Notes under the pieces: model-generated
Told to the model about the DNA's origin: nothing
Database searches by the model: none
The model's input: only the letters and a program-made list of their open reading frames with translations
Program-made: the position numbers and the translations under genes
Source: an uncultured Lentisphaeraceae bacterium
GTDB lineage: Bacteria; Verrucomicrobiota; Kiritimatiellia; RFP12; DVOR01
Assembly (NCBI GenBank): GCA_949289005.1
Contig: CASEMQ010000052.1
Coordinates: forward strand, 1-55,280
Direction of reading: 5' to 3'
DNA: 55,280 nt
Shown: one piece after another, positions 16,544 to 25,511 of the stretch
Layout: every line of letters begins with the position of its first letter
Numbering within the stretch: the first letter of the stretch is position 1

Positions 16544-16996
16544 TTAGGCGGCCAGGCTGCCGACGGCGATGAGGGTGAAGACCATGATGAAGATGGCCGT
16601 GGTCTCGATGACGCCGAGGGCTGCGAGGTTGTTGGTGAGGCCCTGGCCGGTCTCGCCGTGGGCATCGGCGGAGCAGCCGCCCGCGCGGCCTTGGAAGATG
16701 GCGGACATGCCGATGCCCGCGCCGGCGAAGATGCCGAGAATGAGCATGCCGAGACCGCCGCCGGGAAGCACTTGGGTGCCAATCATGGTGAACATGAGAA
16801 TCATCCCGTAGAGCGTCTGGGTGATGGGGGCGCCGACGTAGGCGAGCAGGAGGAAGGGCGCGGGGCGGTTTTGCGCGTAGCATTTTTTCCAGGCGCCGAT
16901 GGCGCCGGCGGCGGCAAAGCCCGTGCCGACGGCGGAGCCGAGGCCGGAGAGGGCAAGGCAGGCGACGGCGCCTGCGACGGTGAGTGCGGTATCCAT
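16544..16996 (-). CDS. atpK: V-type ATPase subunit K (membrane rotor ring), Na+-type ligands
   Basis: 150 aa with four transmembrane helices, the duplicated V-type rotor subunit. Aligned by eye with Enterococcus hirae NtpK, the ion-binding residues are kept: PITQTLYG gives Thr59 and Gln60, IFQGRAG gives Gln102, and VIETTAI gives Glu131. In NtpK the equivalent Thr64, Gln65, Gln110 and Glu139 bind Na+. This suggests a sodium-coupled rather than proton-coupled enzyme. It is the last gene of the operon, 14 bp after atpI, and a terminator follows. ATG at 16996 is chosen because the helices then begin at once. Confidence 0.92.
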   Translation of the reverse strand: MDTALTVAGAVACLALSGLGSAVGTGFAAAGAIGAWKKCYAQNRPAPFLLLAYVGAPITQTLYGMILMFTMIGTQVLPGGGLGMLILGIFAGAGIGMSAIFQGRAGGCSADAHGETGQGLTNNLAALGVIETTAIFIMVFTLIAVGSLAA

Positions 16997-17010
16997 GATG
17001 CGTGTTTCCT

Positions 17011-18837
17011 TTATTGTTGAGGTTGGCAGAAGGGGGCGTAGGGCTGGCCGGACCAAGTGATGCCCTTGGCGTTGGAGAACTCCAGCGTGTTGAGGCGGAC
17101 GGCGTGGACGAGCACGGAGAGCGCGCCCATCGCGAGGTTCAGGCCGTGGCCGACGAGCAGGATGGCCGCAACGGCCAGGACGCGCAGGACGAAGGGGAGG
17201 TCGAGCCCCAAGGCCATCGCGTTGAAGTTCTCGGCGACCTTGACGGAGGCGAGGCCGACGGCGAAGAGGCGGACGTAACTGATGATGTCGCCCATCGCGC
17301 TGATGACGTTGAGCGGGAGCATGCCGATGCTGATGCCCTCGTGCCGGATGTCCGCGACGAGCGGCACGAGGATGAGCGCGACGCCGCCGCCGACCAGGCC
17401 GGCCATGAGCGCGACGGGCGCGCTGAACCAGGCGACCACGATGTTGCAGACCACGGCGAACATCCCCCACGTCACGCACAGCCAGCCGATTTCGCCCACC
17501 ATCTTGAGCGTGGGCGCGAGCAGGATGGCGTTCCAGACGCGCGCGAGTGAGAGGTGGGTGGCGCCGATGAGGAAGCAGAGGAACATCATGTTGTCATTGC
17601 TGCCCAGCCAATCCACGGTGGGGATGGCCATGAGGCACGCGGGCAACGCCGTTTTGTCAATGCCGAAGTAGGTGCCCGAAAGCACGCCCCACAGCACGGT
17701 GGAGAGGCTGAAGACGGCGAAGACCGTGAGCGCGGGGCGGGCGGCGGGCTTGCCGCGCAGGGCGATGGCAGCCGCGACCGTGGCCGCGAACATGAGCGCG
17801 CCATAGCCGGCGTCGCCCACGAGCATGGCGAAGAAGAGCGAGAAGAAGGCGTAGAAGGGGATGGAGACGTCGCCCTCGGAGTAGCCGGGCAGGATGCCAA
17901 GCCCCTTGAAGACCACGCCGATGGCGCGGAAGCCGCGCGGCGGCTCCAAGAGCACGGGCACGTTCGGGTCGTCTGGGGCGGGCGTCTCGGTGACGATGCC
18001 CCATCCCTCGGTCTTGGCCTTGGCAAGGAGGTCGGCTTCGGCGCGGGCGGGGATGTAGCCGCGCAGGTAGGCCACGTCGCCCACGTCGCGCAGGTTGGCG
18101 GCGACCTCGGCGGCGGTGCGGTCGGCCGCGGCCGCGGCGACCTCGCGGGCGAGCGCGGGGCGCAACGCCGCGCACCCGGCCAGCAACGCCTTGATTGCGT
18201 GCGCGGCGGTTTCCGCCTCGGCGGCACGCGCGCGCAACACTGCGGTGGAGACCTCGGGCAACGGCAACGCCTCGAACCCCGCGTGGAGAGGCTCGTCCGA
18301 GATCCATGCGCCGTAGGCAAAGCCCGCCTCGGTGCGGAAGCGATACGCGTCGGGGCCGAGCGCGTCGGCAATCTTGGCTGGCGCCTTGAAGAGCGTTACG
18401 CGGATACCCTCCCGCGCAAGCGCCGCGACGGTGGCGGGGTTGACCTCGCCAAAGGGCGCGTAGCGCCGCGCGACCAAGGTCGCCGCGAGCGCTTCCTCGG
18501 AGAGGCGCGTGGCAAGCGCGGCCAAGCGGTTCACCTCCGCGGCGGTAGTCGGCGCGGTCGCGCCCCGTGCCTCCGACAGAAGCCTCTCCGCGTCCAGCGA
18601 AGCGATGGGCGAGCCGGCCTCGGGCTTGAAGACGAACGCGCCGCCCTTTTTGGCCGCGTCGAGCGCGCGGATCGCCTGCTCGGCGGCGGCGACCTCGGCG
18701 GCCGCGCGGCGGATGCCCTCGCCGTCGCGCACCTCCAGGCCGACATGGACGCATCCCAGCGCACGAAGCGCGGCGAGCGCGGCCACGCGGTCATGCGCGG
18801 CGCACAACAGGGTCAGGCGCAACATCGGGACAATCAT
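17011..18837 (-). CDS. atpI: V-type ATPase subunit I (stator/a subunit)
   Basis: 608 aa. The N-terminal ~330 residues are a cytoplasmic, coiled-coil-rich arm (many Ala/Glu heptads). The C-terminal part has about 7-8 membrane helices, with the conserved FFSLFFAMLVGDAGYG and MGDIISYVRLFAVGLASVK, the latter carrying the essential Arg that faces the rotor ring. It forms the membrane stator half-channel for Na+ or H+. The ATG at 18837 overlaps the atpD stop (ATGA, 18834-18837); longer open frames upstream are antisense to nothing useful and read through atpD. The neighbouring genes are those of one operon. Confidence 0.93.
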   Translation of the reverse strand: MIVPMLRLTLLCAAHDRVAALAALRALGCVHVGLEVRDGEGIRRAAAEVAAAEQAIRALDAAKKGGAFVFKPEAGSPIASLDAERLLSEARGATAPTTAAEVNRLAALATRLSEEALAATLVARRYAPFGEVNPATVAALAREGIRVTLFKAPAKIADALGPDAYRFRTEAGFAYGAWISDEPLHAGFEALPLPEVSTAVLRARAAEAETAAHAIKALLAGCAALRPALAREVAAAAADRTAAEVAANLRDVGDVAYLRGYIPARAEADLLAKAKTEGWGIVTETPAPDDPNVPVLLEPPRGFRAIGVVFKGLGILPGYSEGDVSIPFYAFFSLFFAMLVGDAGYGALMFAATVAAAIALRGKPAARPALTVFAVFSLSTVLWGVLSGTYFGIDKTALPACLMAIPTVDWLGSNDNMMFLCFLIGATHLSLARVWNAILLAPTLKMVGEIGWLCVTWGMFAVVCNIVVAWFSAPVALMAGLVGGGVALILVPLVADIRHEGISIGMLPLNVISAMGDIISYVRLFAVGLASVKVAENFNAMALGLDLPFVLRVLAVAAILLVGHGLNLAMGALSVLVHAVRLNTLEFSNAKGITWSGQPYAPFCQPQQ

Positions 18838-19445
18838 GCGATCGCCTCCTCTTGCTTCGGTGTGCGGCTCTTGGCAATCTTGCCACGCACGACGGCAGCG
18901 GTCTGCTCGTCGCCAATGAAGATGCGAATGACGCGGATATTCTCCTTGCACTCGGGAATCTTCACCTTCTCGAAGAGGTTGACGCGCTGGCCGGTGGTGT
19001 GGAGTTCCTCCTCGATGGCGGCGCGTTGCTTGCGGAGCACGTCGCCCTCGGCCTTGAAGGCCATCAGGTCGGCCAGCATCCGTTGCGCGTCGTCGGTCCA
19101 CGCCGGCGTGCGATAGGGGTCGAGTGGCGCGGGCTCGGCATCGATGCCCTCGTAAAGCGGGATGGCGACGCCGGCGATGTTGCCTTGCGCCGTATGCACG
19201 CCCCTGAAGGTCACAAGCGCGTCGGGGCGCACCTCGGCATCGGCGTAGAGCGCCACCCAGGCGTCGAGGCGTTTGCGTGCCTCGGCCTCGCGCGCCTGCA
19301 GCTCGCCCAGCTTGGCGGTAATGCCGGCAATCTCCGCCTGGAGCTGTTGCTTCTTCAGCTGCAGCATGGGCAGAAACCGCTGAAAGCGCTTCAGCGCATC
19401 CGTCTGCGCCTTCAGCTCCGTCTTAGTATGCTTGATTTTCGCCAT
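18834..19445 (-). CDS. atpD: V-type ATPase subunit D (central stalk)
   Basis: 203 aa. Two long coiled-coil segments at the ends (KTELKAQTDALKRFQRFLPM, and the C-terminal RVNLFEKVKIPECKENIRVI) are the D-subunit hallmarks. The family forms the rotating shaft inside the A3B3 head. No Shine-Dalgarno lies before its ATG: the upstream bases are the end of the inserted four-helix-bundle cassette. In an uninterrupted operon D would follow B directly, so translation of D may now depend on coupling with the inserted gene. Confidence 0.92.
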   Translation of the reverse strand: MAKIKHTKTELKAQTDALKRFQRFLPMLQLKKQQLQAEIAGITAKLGELQAREAEARKRLDAWVALYADAEVRPDALVTFRGVHTAQGNIAGVAIPLYEGIDAEPAPLDPYRTPAWTDDAQRMLADLMAFKAEGDVLRKQRAAIEEELHTTGQRVNLFEKVKIPECKENIRVIRIFIGDEQTAAVVRGKIAKSRTPKQEEAIA

Positions 19446-19454
19446 GGGAATCGG

Positions 19455-19486
19455 GAAGTTTGGAAGTTTAGAGGCTTGGAGGCTTG
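19455..19486 (+). repeat. Left terminal repeat of the cassette: four GARGYTTR octamers
   Basis: Plus strand: GAAGTTTG, GAAGTTTA, GAGGCTTG, GAGGCTTG in direct tandem. It overlaps the stop codon and last codons of the four-helix-bundle gene (C-terminal PPSL is encoded by the repeat). Confidence 0.8.
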
Positions 19487-19848
19487 GTGGTATCAGAGGT
19501 CAGCTTCCGCATAAAAGCGTTTATCTGACGTGCCAACGACTCGAGACCTGCGCGGGCCTCCTCGGTGTAGGCCAAGTAACCATACGCATGGGCGAGTTCA
19601 AGCTGCGTGTCCAGTTCCGCCAACGCGCCGCGCGCGATGCCAAGAAAGTGCGCGAAATCCATAGCCCCGCGGCGTGATGACCCTTCCGCTATGTTGGAAG
19701 GAACAGAGACTGCCGTCCTACTGATCTGCGAATAGAGACCAAATCGTTCTTCCCTCGGGAAGTCACGAATCAATCCATGCACGTATTTGGCAAGCGCCAT
19801 CCCACGTTGCCAAATCTCCAAATCTCGGTGCTTGAATTGTGTTCCCAT
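19468..19848 (-). CDS. Four-helix-bundle protein of the 23S rRNA intervening-sequence (IVP/S23) family
   Basis: 126 aa. The pattern FKHRDLEIWQRGMALAK, then FPREERFGLYSQISRTAVSV, then PSNIAEGSSRR and a Tyr-rich helix (YGYLAYTEEAR) is characteristic of the four-helix-bundle family first found in intervening sequences of 23S rRNA genes and related to the Avd protein of diversity-generating retroelements. Free-standing copies are common and their function is poorly known; nucleic-acid binding by a positively charged pentamer is the family expectation. It sits between atpB and atpD, is flanked by inverted octamer repeats, and its C-terminus is encoded by the terminal repeat. It has no evident link with ATPase function. 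Confidence 0.88.
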   Translation of the reverse strand: MGTQFKHRDLEIWQRGMALAKYVHGLIRDFPREERFGLYSQISRTAVSVPSNIAEGSSRRGAMDFAHFLGIARGALAELDTQLELAHAYGYLAYTEEARAGLESLARQINAFMRKLTSDTTKPPSL

Positions 19849-19872
19849 CGCGGCGACTCACCTTTGGAATGC

Positions 19873-19904
19873 CAAACTTCTAAGCCTCTAAGCCTCCAAA
19901 CTTC
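19873..19904 (-). repeat. Right terminal repeat of the cassette: four GARGYTTR octamers, inverted
   Basis: Read on the minus strand: GAAGTTTG, GAGGCTTA, GAGGCTTA, GAAGTTTG. Against the left repeat all differences are transitions. The first two bases are the GA of the atpB TGA stop codon. Confidence 0.8.
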
Positions 19905-21195
19905 ATTTTGGCCAGAACTTGTCGGACGTCTTGGTGGGGATGCCGGTCTCCATCGGCTCGAAGCACTCGGCGAGGATCTGCCAACCGAGATCGAGGGCCT
20001 GCTCCAGGGGAATGTTGACGGAGAGATCCATCATTTTCTCCTCGAAGCGGGCGCCGTAGCGGAGAAGTTTCTTGTCCCAGTCGCTCATGCGGAAGCCCAT
20101 GGACTGTTTTTCGGCGGCGTCCTTGTACTGCGCGTAGAGTTTGATCATCGCGTCCATGATGGTGCGGTGATCCTCGCGGGTGTCTTTGTTCACCTGTTGT
20201 TTGAGGCGGGAGAGGGAGCCGAAGGGCTCGATGCGGCCGTTGCGGAGGTAGAATTGGCCCTCGGTAATGTAGCCGGTGTTGTCGGGGACGGGGTGCGTCA
20301 CGTCGTCGCCGGGCATGGTGGTCACCGCGAGGATGGTGATGGAGCCGGCGCCCTCGAAGTCGACGGCCTTTTCGTAGCGCGCGGCGAGCTGCGAATAGAG
20401 GTCGCCGGGATAACCGCGGTTGGAGGGGATTTGCTCCATGGTGATGGCGATTTCCTTGAGCGCGTCGGCGAAGGAGGTCATGTCCGTGAGGAGGACGAGC
20501 ACGCGCTTGCCCTTGAGCGCGAACTGCTCGGCCACGGCCAGCGAGACGTCCGGCACGAGCATGCACTCCACCACGGGGTCGGCGGCGGTGTGCACGAACA
20601 TGACCGTGCGCGAGAGCGCGCCCGAGGCATCCAGCGTGTCGCGGAAGGCCAGGTAGTCATCGTGCTTCAGACCCATGCCGCCGAGGACGATCACGTCCAC
20701 CTCGGCCTGCAGGGCGATGCGCGCGAGCAACTCGTTGTACGGCTCGCCGGCGCGGGCGAAGATGGGGAGTTTCTGGCTCTCGACAAGCGTGTTGAAGACG
20801 TCAATCATCGGGATACCCGTGCGCACCATGTGGCGTGGGATGATGCGCTTGGCTGGGTTCACCGAGGGCGTGCCGATGTCCGTGGGGTTCATCGTCAGCT
20901 CCGGGCCGTTGTCGCGCGGCTTGGCCGAGCCGGTGAAGACGCGCCCGAGCAACTCGTCGCCGAAGGGAACCTGCATGGGATGGCCCAAGAACCGCACTTG
21001 CGCATCCGTCGCCACGCCGCGGGCGCCGGCAAAGACCTGCAACGTCACCTCGTCGCCGGCCAACTTGATGACCTGTGCCAGCGAGGTGCCCACGCGGGAA
21101 TCGATCTCGGCGAGTTCCTTGTTGTGAACGCCCTCGGCGCGGAGCGTGACGACCGAGCCGGAGATGTTGTCGATCCGGTGATAGAGTTTACGCAT
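19903..21195 (-). CDS. atpB: V-type ATPase subunit B (non-catalytic)
   Basis: 430 aa, the usual B-subunit size. [20 protein letters not shown] is the V-type B signature, in which the P-loop of the catalytic subunit is replaced; [21 protein letters not shown] and [14 protein letters not shown] are further conserved blocks. It alternates with subunit A in the cytosolic hexamer. The start overlaps the atpA end by 8 bp. The stop codon TGA shares two bases with the terminal repeat of the inserted cassette, so the original C-terminus or stop may have been touched by the insertion, although the final residues look normal. Confidence 0.95.
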   Translation of the reverse strand: MRKLYHRIDNISGSVVTLRAEGVHNKELAEIDSRVGTSLAQVIKLAGDEVTLQVFAGARGVATDAQVRFLGHPMQVPFGDELLGRVFTGSAKPRDNGPELTMNPTDIGTPSVNPAKRIIPRHMVRTGIPMIDVFNTLVESQKLPIFARAGEPYNELLARIALQAEVDVIVLGGMGLKHDDYLAFRDTLDASGALSRTVMFVHTAADPVVECMLVPDVSLAVAEQFALKGKRVLVLLTDMTSFADALKEIAITMEQIPSNRGYPGDLYSQLAARYEKAVDFEGAGSITILAVTTMPGDDVTHPVPDNTGYITEGQFYLRNGRIEPFGSLSRLKQQVNKDTREDHRTIMDAMIKLYAQYKDAAEKQSMGFRMSDWDKKLLRYGARFEEKMMDLSVNIPLEQALDLGWQILAECFEPMETGIPTKTSDKFWPK

Positions 21196-22930
21196 GGGGA
21201 GCCTCCTCGACGAACTTCAGCACGGCCTCGCGGCGCGCCGCGTAATCGTTGCCGCCCTGCGGCGTGTTGTTCCAGTCGATAAACGCCTGTTGCAGACGCA
21301 GGAACGCGCGCCGCGCCTCGGCCTTGTCGGCATACGCATACCGCGCGGAGACGATCCGCTCCAACACGTCGAATGCCTCGCGTTGCCGCGCCACGGGGCA
21401 GCAGGCGTCCACCTCGTTGAAGGCGTTCTGCTGCAGATAGACCGCGTCAATCAACTCTTTCTTGAGGAAGTCCACGAAGTCTTCCATCGCGGTACCTTCC
21501 TCGCCCACCACCTTCATCATCTGCTCCACGTCCGCGCCCTTGCGGAGCAACTCGCGCATGGCCTCCACGCGCGGCTGCTCGATGACGGAGGGATACTTGC
21601 TCCACGAGTCGAGCGGGTCGATGGCCGGGTAGCGCCGCGCGTCCGAACGTGCGCGCGACAGCCCATGAAACGCGCCCACCACCTTCAGCGTCGCCTGGGT
21701 GACGGGTTCGTCGAAGTTGCCGCCCGCCGGCGAGACCGTGCCGCCGATGGTCACCGAGCCCACCGAGCCATCCTTCAGGCGCACGCGCCCCGCGCGCTCG
21801 TAAAAGCCGGCGATGACCGATTCCAGGTAGGCCGGGAAGGCCTCGTCGCCCGGGATTTCCTCCAGGCGCCCCGACATCTCGCGCAACGCCTGCGCCCAAC
21901 GTGAGGTGGAGTCGGCCAACAACAACACGTTCAGCCCCATCTGGCGATAGTAGCCCGCCAACGTCACGGCCGTGTAGACCGAGGCCTCACGCGCCGCCAC
22001 GGGCATGGACGAGGTGTTGCAGATGATCACCGTGCGGTCCATCAGCGTCCGCCCCGTCTTCGGGTCGATCAATTCCGGGAACTCGCGCAACGTCTCCACC
22101 ACCTCGCCCGCGCGCTCGCCGCACGCCGCCACGATCACGATATCCACGTCCGCGTACTGCGAGGTCTGGTGCTGAATCACCGTCTTGCCGGCGCCGAATG
22201 GCCCCGGGATGCAATACGTGCCGCCAATCGCCACCGGGAAAAAGGTGTCCACCGAGCGGATGCCCGTCGAGAGCGTCTCCGTTGGGCGCAGCCGCTCGGC
22301 GTAGCAGGTGATGGGCAGCTTGACGGGCCAACGCTGCATCAGGCGCACGGGCAGCTCGTTGCCTTTGGCGTCCGTCACCGTGGCCACCACATCCTCCACC
22401 GTGTACGCGCCCGCCGGGGCCACACGCTTCACGGTGTAGACCTCGCGCCAGGCAAAGGGAATCATGATGCGGTGTGTGTGGACGCCCTCGGGCACCGTGC
22501 CCACCGTCTCGCCCGCCGTCAGGCGGTCGCCAGGCTTGGCCACGGGCGTGAACGCCCATTTTGCCGCGCGGTCCAACGCCGGCAGATACGTGCCGCGTTG
22601 CAAGAAGAAGCCGCACTGCTCCGCCAGCTCCGGCAACGGGTTGAGCAGGCCATCGTAAACGCGCCCCAACAACCCCGGCCCCAACTCGGCCGACAGCAAA
22701 TCGCCCGAAAACTCCAGCGTGTCGCCCACCTTGAGGTCGCGCGTATCCTCGAACACCTGCATATCCGCCACGCCGTCGCGCACGCGGACAATCTCGCTCA
22801 TCAGCCGCAACGGCCGCTCGCCGCCGGGCAGGCACGCGTAGCCCACCTCGTTTTGCGCCACGGCCCCGGTGAACGCCACCGTAATCATGTTGCCGTTGAC
22901 ACCCGTCACCTTGCCTGTCGTTCGTTCCAT
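21188..22930 (-). CDS. atpA: V-type ATPase catalytic subunit A
   Basis: 580 aa. The P-loop reads [13 protein letters not shown], and the V-type-specific non-homologous insert precedes it (residues ~110-190). [23 protein letters not shown] and GGDFSEPVT-like [14 protein letters not shown] are conserved A-subunit blocks. It hydrolyses (or makes) ATP. ATG at 22930 is chosen over the longer open frame because AAGGA lies 6 nt upstream and the protein then begins with the family-typical [14 protein letters not shown]. It is preceded by the DUF2764 gene (19 bp). Confidence 0.96.
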   Translation of the reverse strand: MERTTGKVTGVNGNMITVAFTGAVAQNEVGYACLPGGERPLRLMSEIVRVRDGVADMQVFEDTRDLKVGDTLEFSGDLLSAELGPGLLGRVYDGLLNPLPELAEQCGFFLQRGTYLPALDRAAKWAFTPVAKPGDRLTAGETVGTVPEGVHTHRIMIPFAWREVYTVKRVAPAGAYTVEDVVATVTDAKGNELPVRLMQRWPVKLPITCYAERLRPTETLSTGIRSVDTFFPVAIGGTYCIPGPFGAGKTVIQHQTSQYADVDIVIVAACGERAGEVVETLREFPELIDPKTGRTLMDRTVIICNTSSMPVAAREASVYTAVTLAGYYRQMGLNVLLLADSTSRWAQALREMSGRLEEIPGDEAFPAYLESVIAGFYERAGRVRLKDGSVGSVTIGGTVSPAGGNFDEPVTQATLKVVGAFHGLSRARSDARRYPAIDPLDSWSKYPSVIEQPRVEAMRELLRKGADVEQMMKVVGEEGTAMEDFVDFLKKELIDAVYLQQNAFNEVDACCPVARQREAFDVLERIVSARYAYADKAEARRAFLRLQQAFIDWNNTPQGGNDYAARREAVLKFVEEAPHA

Positions 22931-22949
22931 AAGGCGTCCTTCTCCGTCG

Positions 22950-23486
22950 TCAAAGTGTTTGTCGCGGCAAGGCGGCTTCCAGCCGCTCGCGCCCGCGCGC
23001 CGCGTCAAGCGCCATGCGCCGCGCCGCCAGGCGCAAGCGCACCGCATAGGCGAAAACCTGCCCTTTGGCCATCGGGTCAAAGCCCCCCAGCTCATCCGCC
23101 GCCGCCCACCGCGCGCGATCCAAAGCCTCCTCCCGCGCCAAGGGATCCTGCGCCGATTCGAAGGCCGCGTCCACCAACCGCGTCAGCCACACCGGGCACG
23201 CCGCGCTCGCCGGCGGCACAAAAAGCCCATCCTGCCCGCCGCCACCGCGCCGCGCCAACCGCCTCCGGCCGATCGCCATGTCAATCGCCGCCTCCAAATC
23301 TCGCCACCGGCGCACCGCCGGATGGTCGCTCGGCGCGGCATCCCCCCGTGCCAAAAGCGCCGCCGCCGCCGCGTCCCCGGGCGACAGGGTGGCCGCGCAC
23401 GCCGCGCAAAAGCCCTCCACCGTCACGCCGGGCTCACGCCCGTAGGCCAGATACGGCAACGAAGCCAGAAGATACCCCAGGCTCAC
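22950..23486 (-). CDS. DUF2764 protein of V-ATPase operons
   Basis: 178 aa, starting with GTG at 23486 only 3 bp after atpE. The N-terminus YLLASLPYLAYGREPGVTVE followed by F-x2-C-x2-C and an Ala/Arg-rich helical remainder matches the DUF2764 family found between E and A in Bacteroidetes, Chlamydiae and spirochaete V-ATPase operons. Subunits C, F and G are not recognisable in this operon; this protein may do the job of C. Its function is inferred from position. Confidence 0.72.
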   Translation of the reverse strand: MSLGYLLASLPYLAYGREPGVTVEGFCAACAATLSPGDAAAAALLARGDAAPSDHPAVRRWRDLEAAIDMAIGRRRLARRGGGGQDGLFVPPASAACPVWLTRLVDAAFESAQDPLAREEALDRARWAAADELGGFDPMAKGQVFAYAVRLRLAARRMALDAARGRERLEAALPRQTL

Positions 23487-23489
23487 GCC

Positions 23490-24065
23490 TCACTCCCCCA
23501 AGAGCTTCGCCAATTGCGGGCGCAACAACGCGGCCAAAGCCTCGCGCACCGCCTCGCCCGAAAAATCATGTTCCACCCGGCCGCCATCCAAGCGCACCTT
23601 GAAGCCCGTCCCCATCTGTGCGTCGGTCACCACCGTCACCGTGCCCCGCTTGGCCAGCCGCGCCTTCAGCGCCTCCGCCAGCCCCGGCGCACAGACCACC
23701 GTCGCCTCGCCCGTCTTCAGGTAGGCCGCGACGGCCTCCTCGGCCAACTTCCCGACCACGTCATCCTTCGCCAGCGTCTCATCCACCGCGCCGCCGAGCG
23801 TCCGCTTCAAGAGCGCCGAGACATCCTGTCCCAACTTCAGCAACACATCGCGTGCCGCTTGGCGGATTGTCGCCTCCGCGCCCGCGGCAAAACGCTCCGC
23901 GTCCGCCTTTGCGCGTGCCGTTTCGGCCGCGGCCTCATCCTTGGCCTTCGTCACGATTTTCGCGGCCTCATCCTTGGCCTTTGCCACGATTTCCGCGGCC
24001 TCCCGCTTGGCGGTGTCGACACCCTCCGAGCGAATCTTGTCCAACAGCGCGTCCAGATTTTCCAT
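23490..24065 (-). CDS. atpE: V-type ATPase subunit E (peripheral stalk)
   Basis: 191 aa. The N-terminal ~75 residues are a long Ala/Lys/Glu helix with an internal repeat (AKDEAAKIVTKAKDEAAAET), expected for the peripheral-stalk E subunit. The C-terminal ~100 residues form the globular head that contacts subunit B. It is the first gene of the operon, 43 nt downstream of a well-formed promoter. The sequence is weakly conserved, as is usual for E, and the assignment rests on position and architecture together. Confidence 0.85.
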   Translation of the reverse strand: MENLDALLDKIRSEGVDTAKREAAEIVAKAKDEAAKIVTKAKDEAAAETARAKADAERFAAGAEATIRQAARDVLLKLGQDVSALLKRTLGGAVDETLAKDDVVGKLAEEAVAAYLKTGEATVVCAPGLAEALKARLAKRGTVTVVTDAQMGTGFKVRLDGGRVEHDFSGEAVREALAALLRPQLAKLLGE

Positions 24066-24108
24066 GCGTCGCGACCTTTCGGCAAACGTCCAAAAAAGTT
24101 AGGCGCTC

Positions 24109-24137
24109 AGTATAGCAAATACTGACCGAACGCTCAA
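24109..24137 (-). promoter_or_regulatory. Promoter of the V-ATPase operon
   Basis: Minus strand: TTGAGC (24132-24137), 17-nt spacer ending TTTGC, TATACT (24109-24114). This is the best complete sigma-70-like promoter of the window; the leader to the atpE ATG is about 40 nt. Confidence 0.75.
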
Positions 24138-24201
24138 TTTCCGCCCCCGCGCTAACGTAAATCTAACACGCCGCGGGGATTTGTCTCGCCGCCGGAAACG
24201 C

Positions 24202-25494
24202 TCACAGCGCCAAGACGCGCGGGAAGTCGGGGAACGATTCGCCCAAAATCTCGAAACCTTGGATGGCGACAGGCCGCTCCGCGACAAGCGCGGCAAGCGC
24301 CAACGACATCGCCACGCGATGATCGCCATGCGCATCGAGCGAGACGCCGCCGGCAATACGCCCCGTGCCACGGATACGGAAGCCATCGGGATACTCCTCG
24401 ATGTCCACCCCAAGCGCGGCAAGCGCGGCCGCCATGATGGCGATGCGATCCGATTCCTTCGCGCGCAACTCCGCGGCGTCGCGCACCAACGTTTCGCCCC
24501 GCGCACAGGCCGCGGCAATCATAAAGGCCGGGAACTCGTCGATCATCCGCACCACCAAATCTCCGTGGATGGAGGTTCCCGTGAGCGCGGCGGCACGCAC
24601 CCGCAGGTCGGCGACCGGCTCGCCCGCGAGCACGGTCTCGTTGAGCACCGCGATGTCGGCCCCCATCGCGCGGAGCGCGTCGAGAATGCCCGTGCGCGTG
24701 GGATTCACGCCCACTTGGCGAAGCGTAAAGTCGCTGCCGGGCAGAATGGAGGCCGCCACAAGCAAAAACGCCGCCGAGGAAATGTCGCCCGGCAACTCGA
24801 TGTCCAGCGGGCGCAACGGCGCGGCAAGCGGAAGCGTCACCACCCCATGCGCGGGTGGCTCCAACGCGCGCACCGAAGCCCCCATCGCCGCCAACATCCG
24901 CTCGGTATGGTCACGGCTCGGCCCCGGCTCGGAAAAGGCACATGGCCCATCGGCCGCAAGCGCCGCCAACACCAAACAACTCTTCACCTGCGCCGAGGCC
25001 ACCGGCAACGCATAAGCCAATGCATGGAGCGGCGCAGGCCGAAACGTGAGCGGCGCCCGCCCGTCGCAATCCGCGACATCCGCCCCCATCAACCGCAACG
25101 GCTCCACGATCCGTCCCATCGGCCGTCGCCGCAGCCCCTCGGACCCCGTCAGCGTGCACGGAATCCCCGCGGCCGCCACCGCCCCCGCAAGCAAACGAAA
25201 CGTCGTCGCCGAATTGCCGCAATCCAACGCACCCACCGGCACCGAGAACCCATGCAGCCCCACTCCGCGCACCCGCAACACATGCGCACCCTCGTCCAAC
25301 GCCCATTCCACCCCCAACTGTCGCAGGCACCGCAACATCGCGCGCGTCACCCCGCCGATGAGAAACCGACGAATGACACTTTCCCCACCGGCCAATGCCG
25401 CGAACAGCAACGCACGGTGAGAGAGCGATTTGTCGCCCTCCGGACGATACACGCCCACCAACGGCCCAACACGTCTGCCAATCGTCTTTGTCAT
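24202..25494 (-). CDS. aroA: 3-phosphoshikimate 1-carboxyvinyltransferase (EPSP synthase)
   Basis: 430 aa, normal length. Conserved blocks: GDKSLSHRALLFAALA (shikimate-3-phosphate/PEP binding), LDCGNSATTFRLLAG (the LxCGNSGTT motif with Ala for the usual Gly), GSEGLRRRPMGRIVEPL, SAQVKSCLVLAAL and RDHTERMLAAMGA, and the C-terminal RAKESDRI and DHRVAMSLALAAL. It makes EPSP from PEP and shikimate 3-phosphate in aromatic amino acid synthesis. The ATG at 25494 is taken as start, because the upstream in-frame ATG (25503) lies inside the TATAAT box. The Gly-to-Ala change beside the PEP site is the kind found in enzymes less sensitive to glyphosate; this is a family-based remark only. Confidence 0.95.
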   Translation of the reverse strand: MTKTIGRRVGPLVGVYRPEGDKSLSHRALLFAALAGGESVIRRFLIGGVTRAMLRCLRQLGVEWALDEGAHVLRVRGVGLHGFSVPVGALDCGNSATTFRLLAGAVAAAGIPCTLTGSEGLRRRPMGRIVEPLRLMGADVADCDGRAPLTFRPAPLHALAYALPVASAQVKSCLVLAALAADGPCAFSEPGPSRDHTERMLAAMGASVRALEPPAHGVVTLPLAAPLRPLDIELPGDISSAAFLLVAASILPGSDFTLRQVGVNPTRTGILDALRAMGADIAVLNETVLAGEPVADLRVRAAALTGTSIHGDLVVRMIDEFPAFMIAAACARGETLVRDAAELRAKESDRIAIMAAALAALGVDIEEYPDGFRIRGTGRIAGGVSLDAHGDHRVAMSLALAALVAERPVAIQGFEILGESFPDFPRVLAL

Positions 25495-25501
25495 GCCCCG
25501 C

Positions 25502-25507
25502 ATTATA
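25502..25507 (-). promoter_or_regulatory. TATAAT of aroA, 7 nt from the ATG
   Basis: Minus strand CATTTGC then TATAAT then 7 nt then ATG. It predicts a leaderless aroA mRNA. The preceding CTCATTTGC is shared with repeat R (46391, 46485, 54809). Bases upstream of the shared part belong to the IS30 remnant. Confidence 0.6.
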
Positions 25508-25511
25508 GCAA

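Larger units (their letters stand above)
19446..19902 (-). mobile_element. Putative mobile cassette: four-helix-bundle gene with inverted 8-bp-unit termini
   Basis: The 457-bp stretch between the atpD start codon and the atpB stop codon holds only the four-helix-bundle gene and two inverted terminal repeats (19455-19486 and 19873-19904). Each terminus is four tandem octamers of consensus GARGYTTR. V-ATPase operons of this layout normally have D directly after B, so this looks like an insertion. No transposase or target duplication was seen. That it moves is inference. Confidence 0.6.

Noticed and set aside
19446..19902. Four-helix-bundle gene as a genuine V-ATPase subunit (such as G or F)
   Set aside because: The sequence matches the 23S-IVS family and not a stalk subunit, and the inverted repeat ends fit an insertion.
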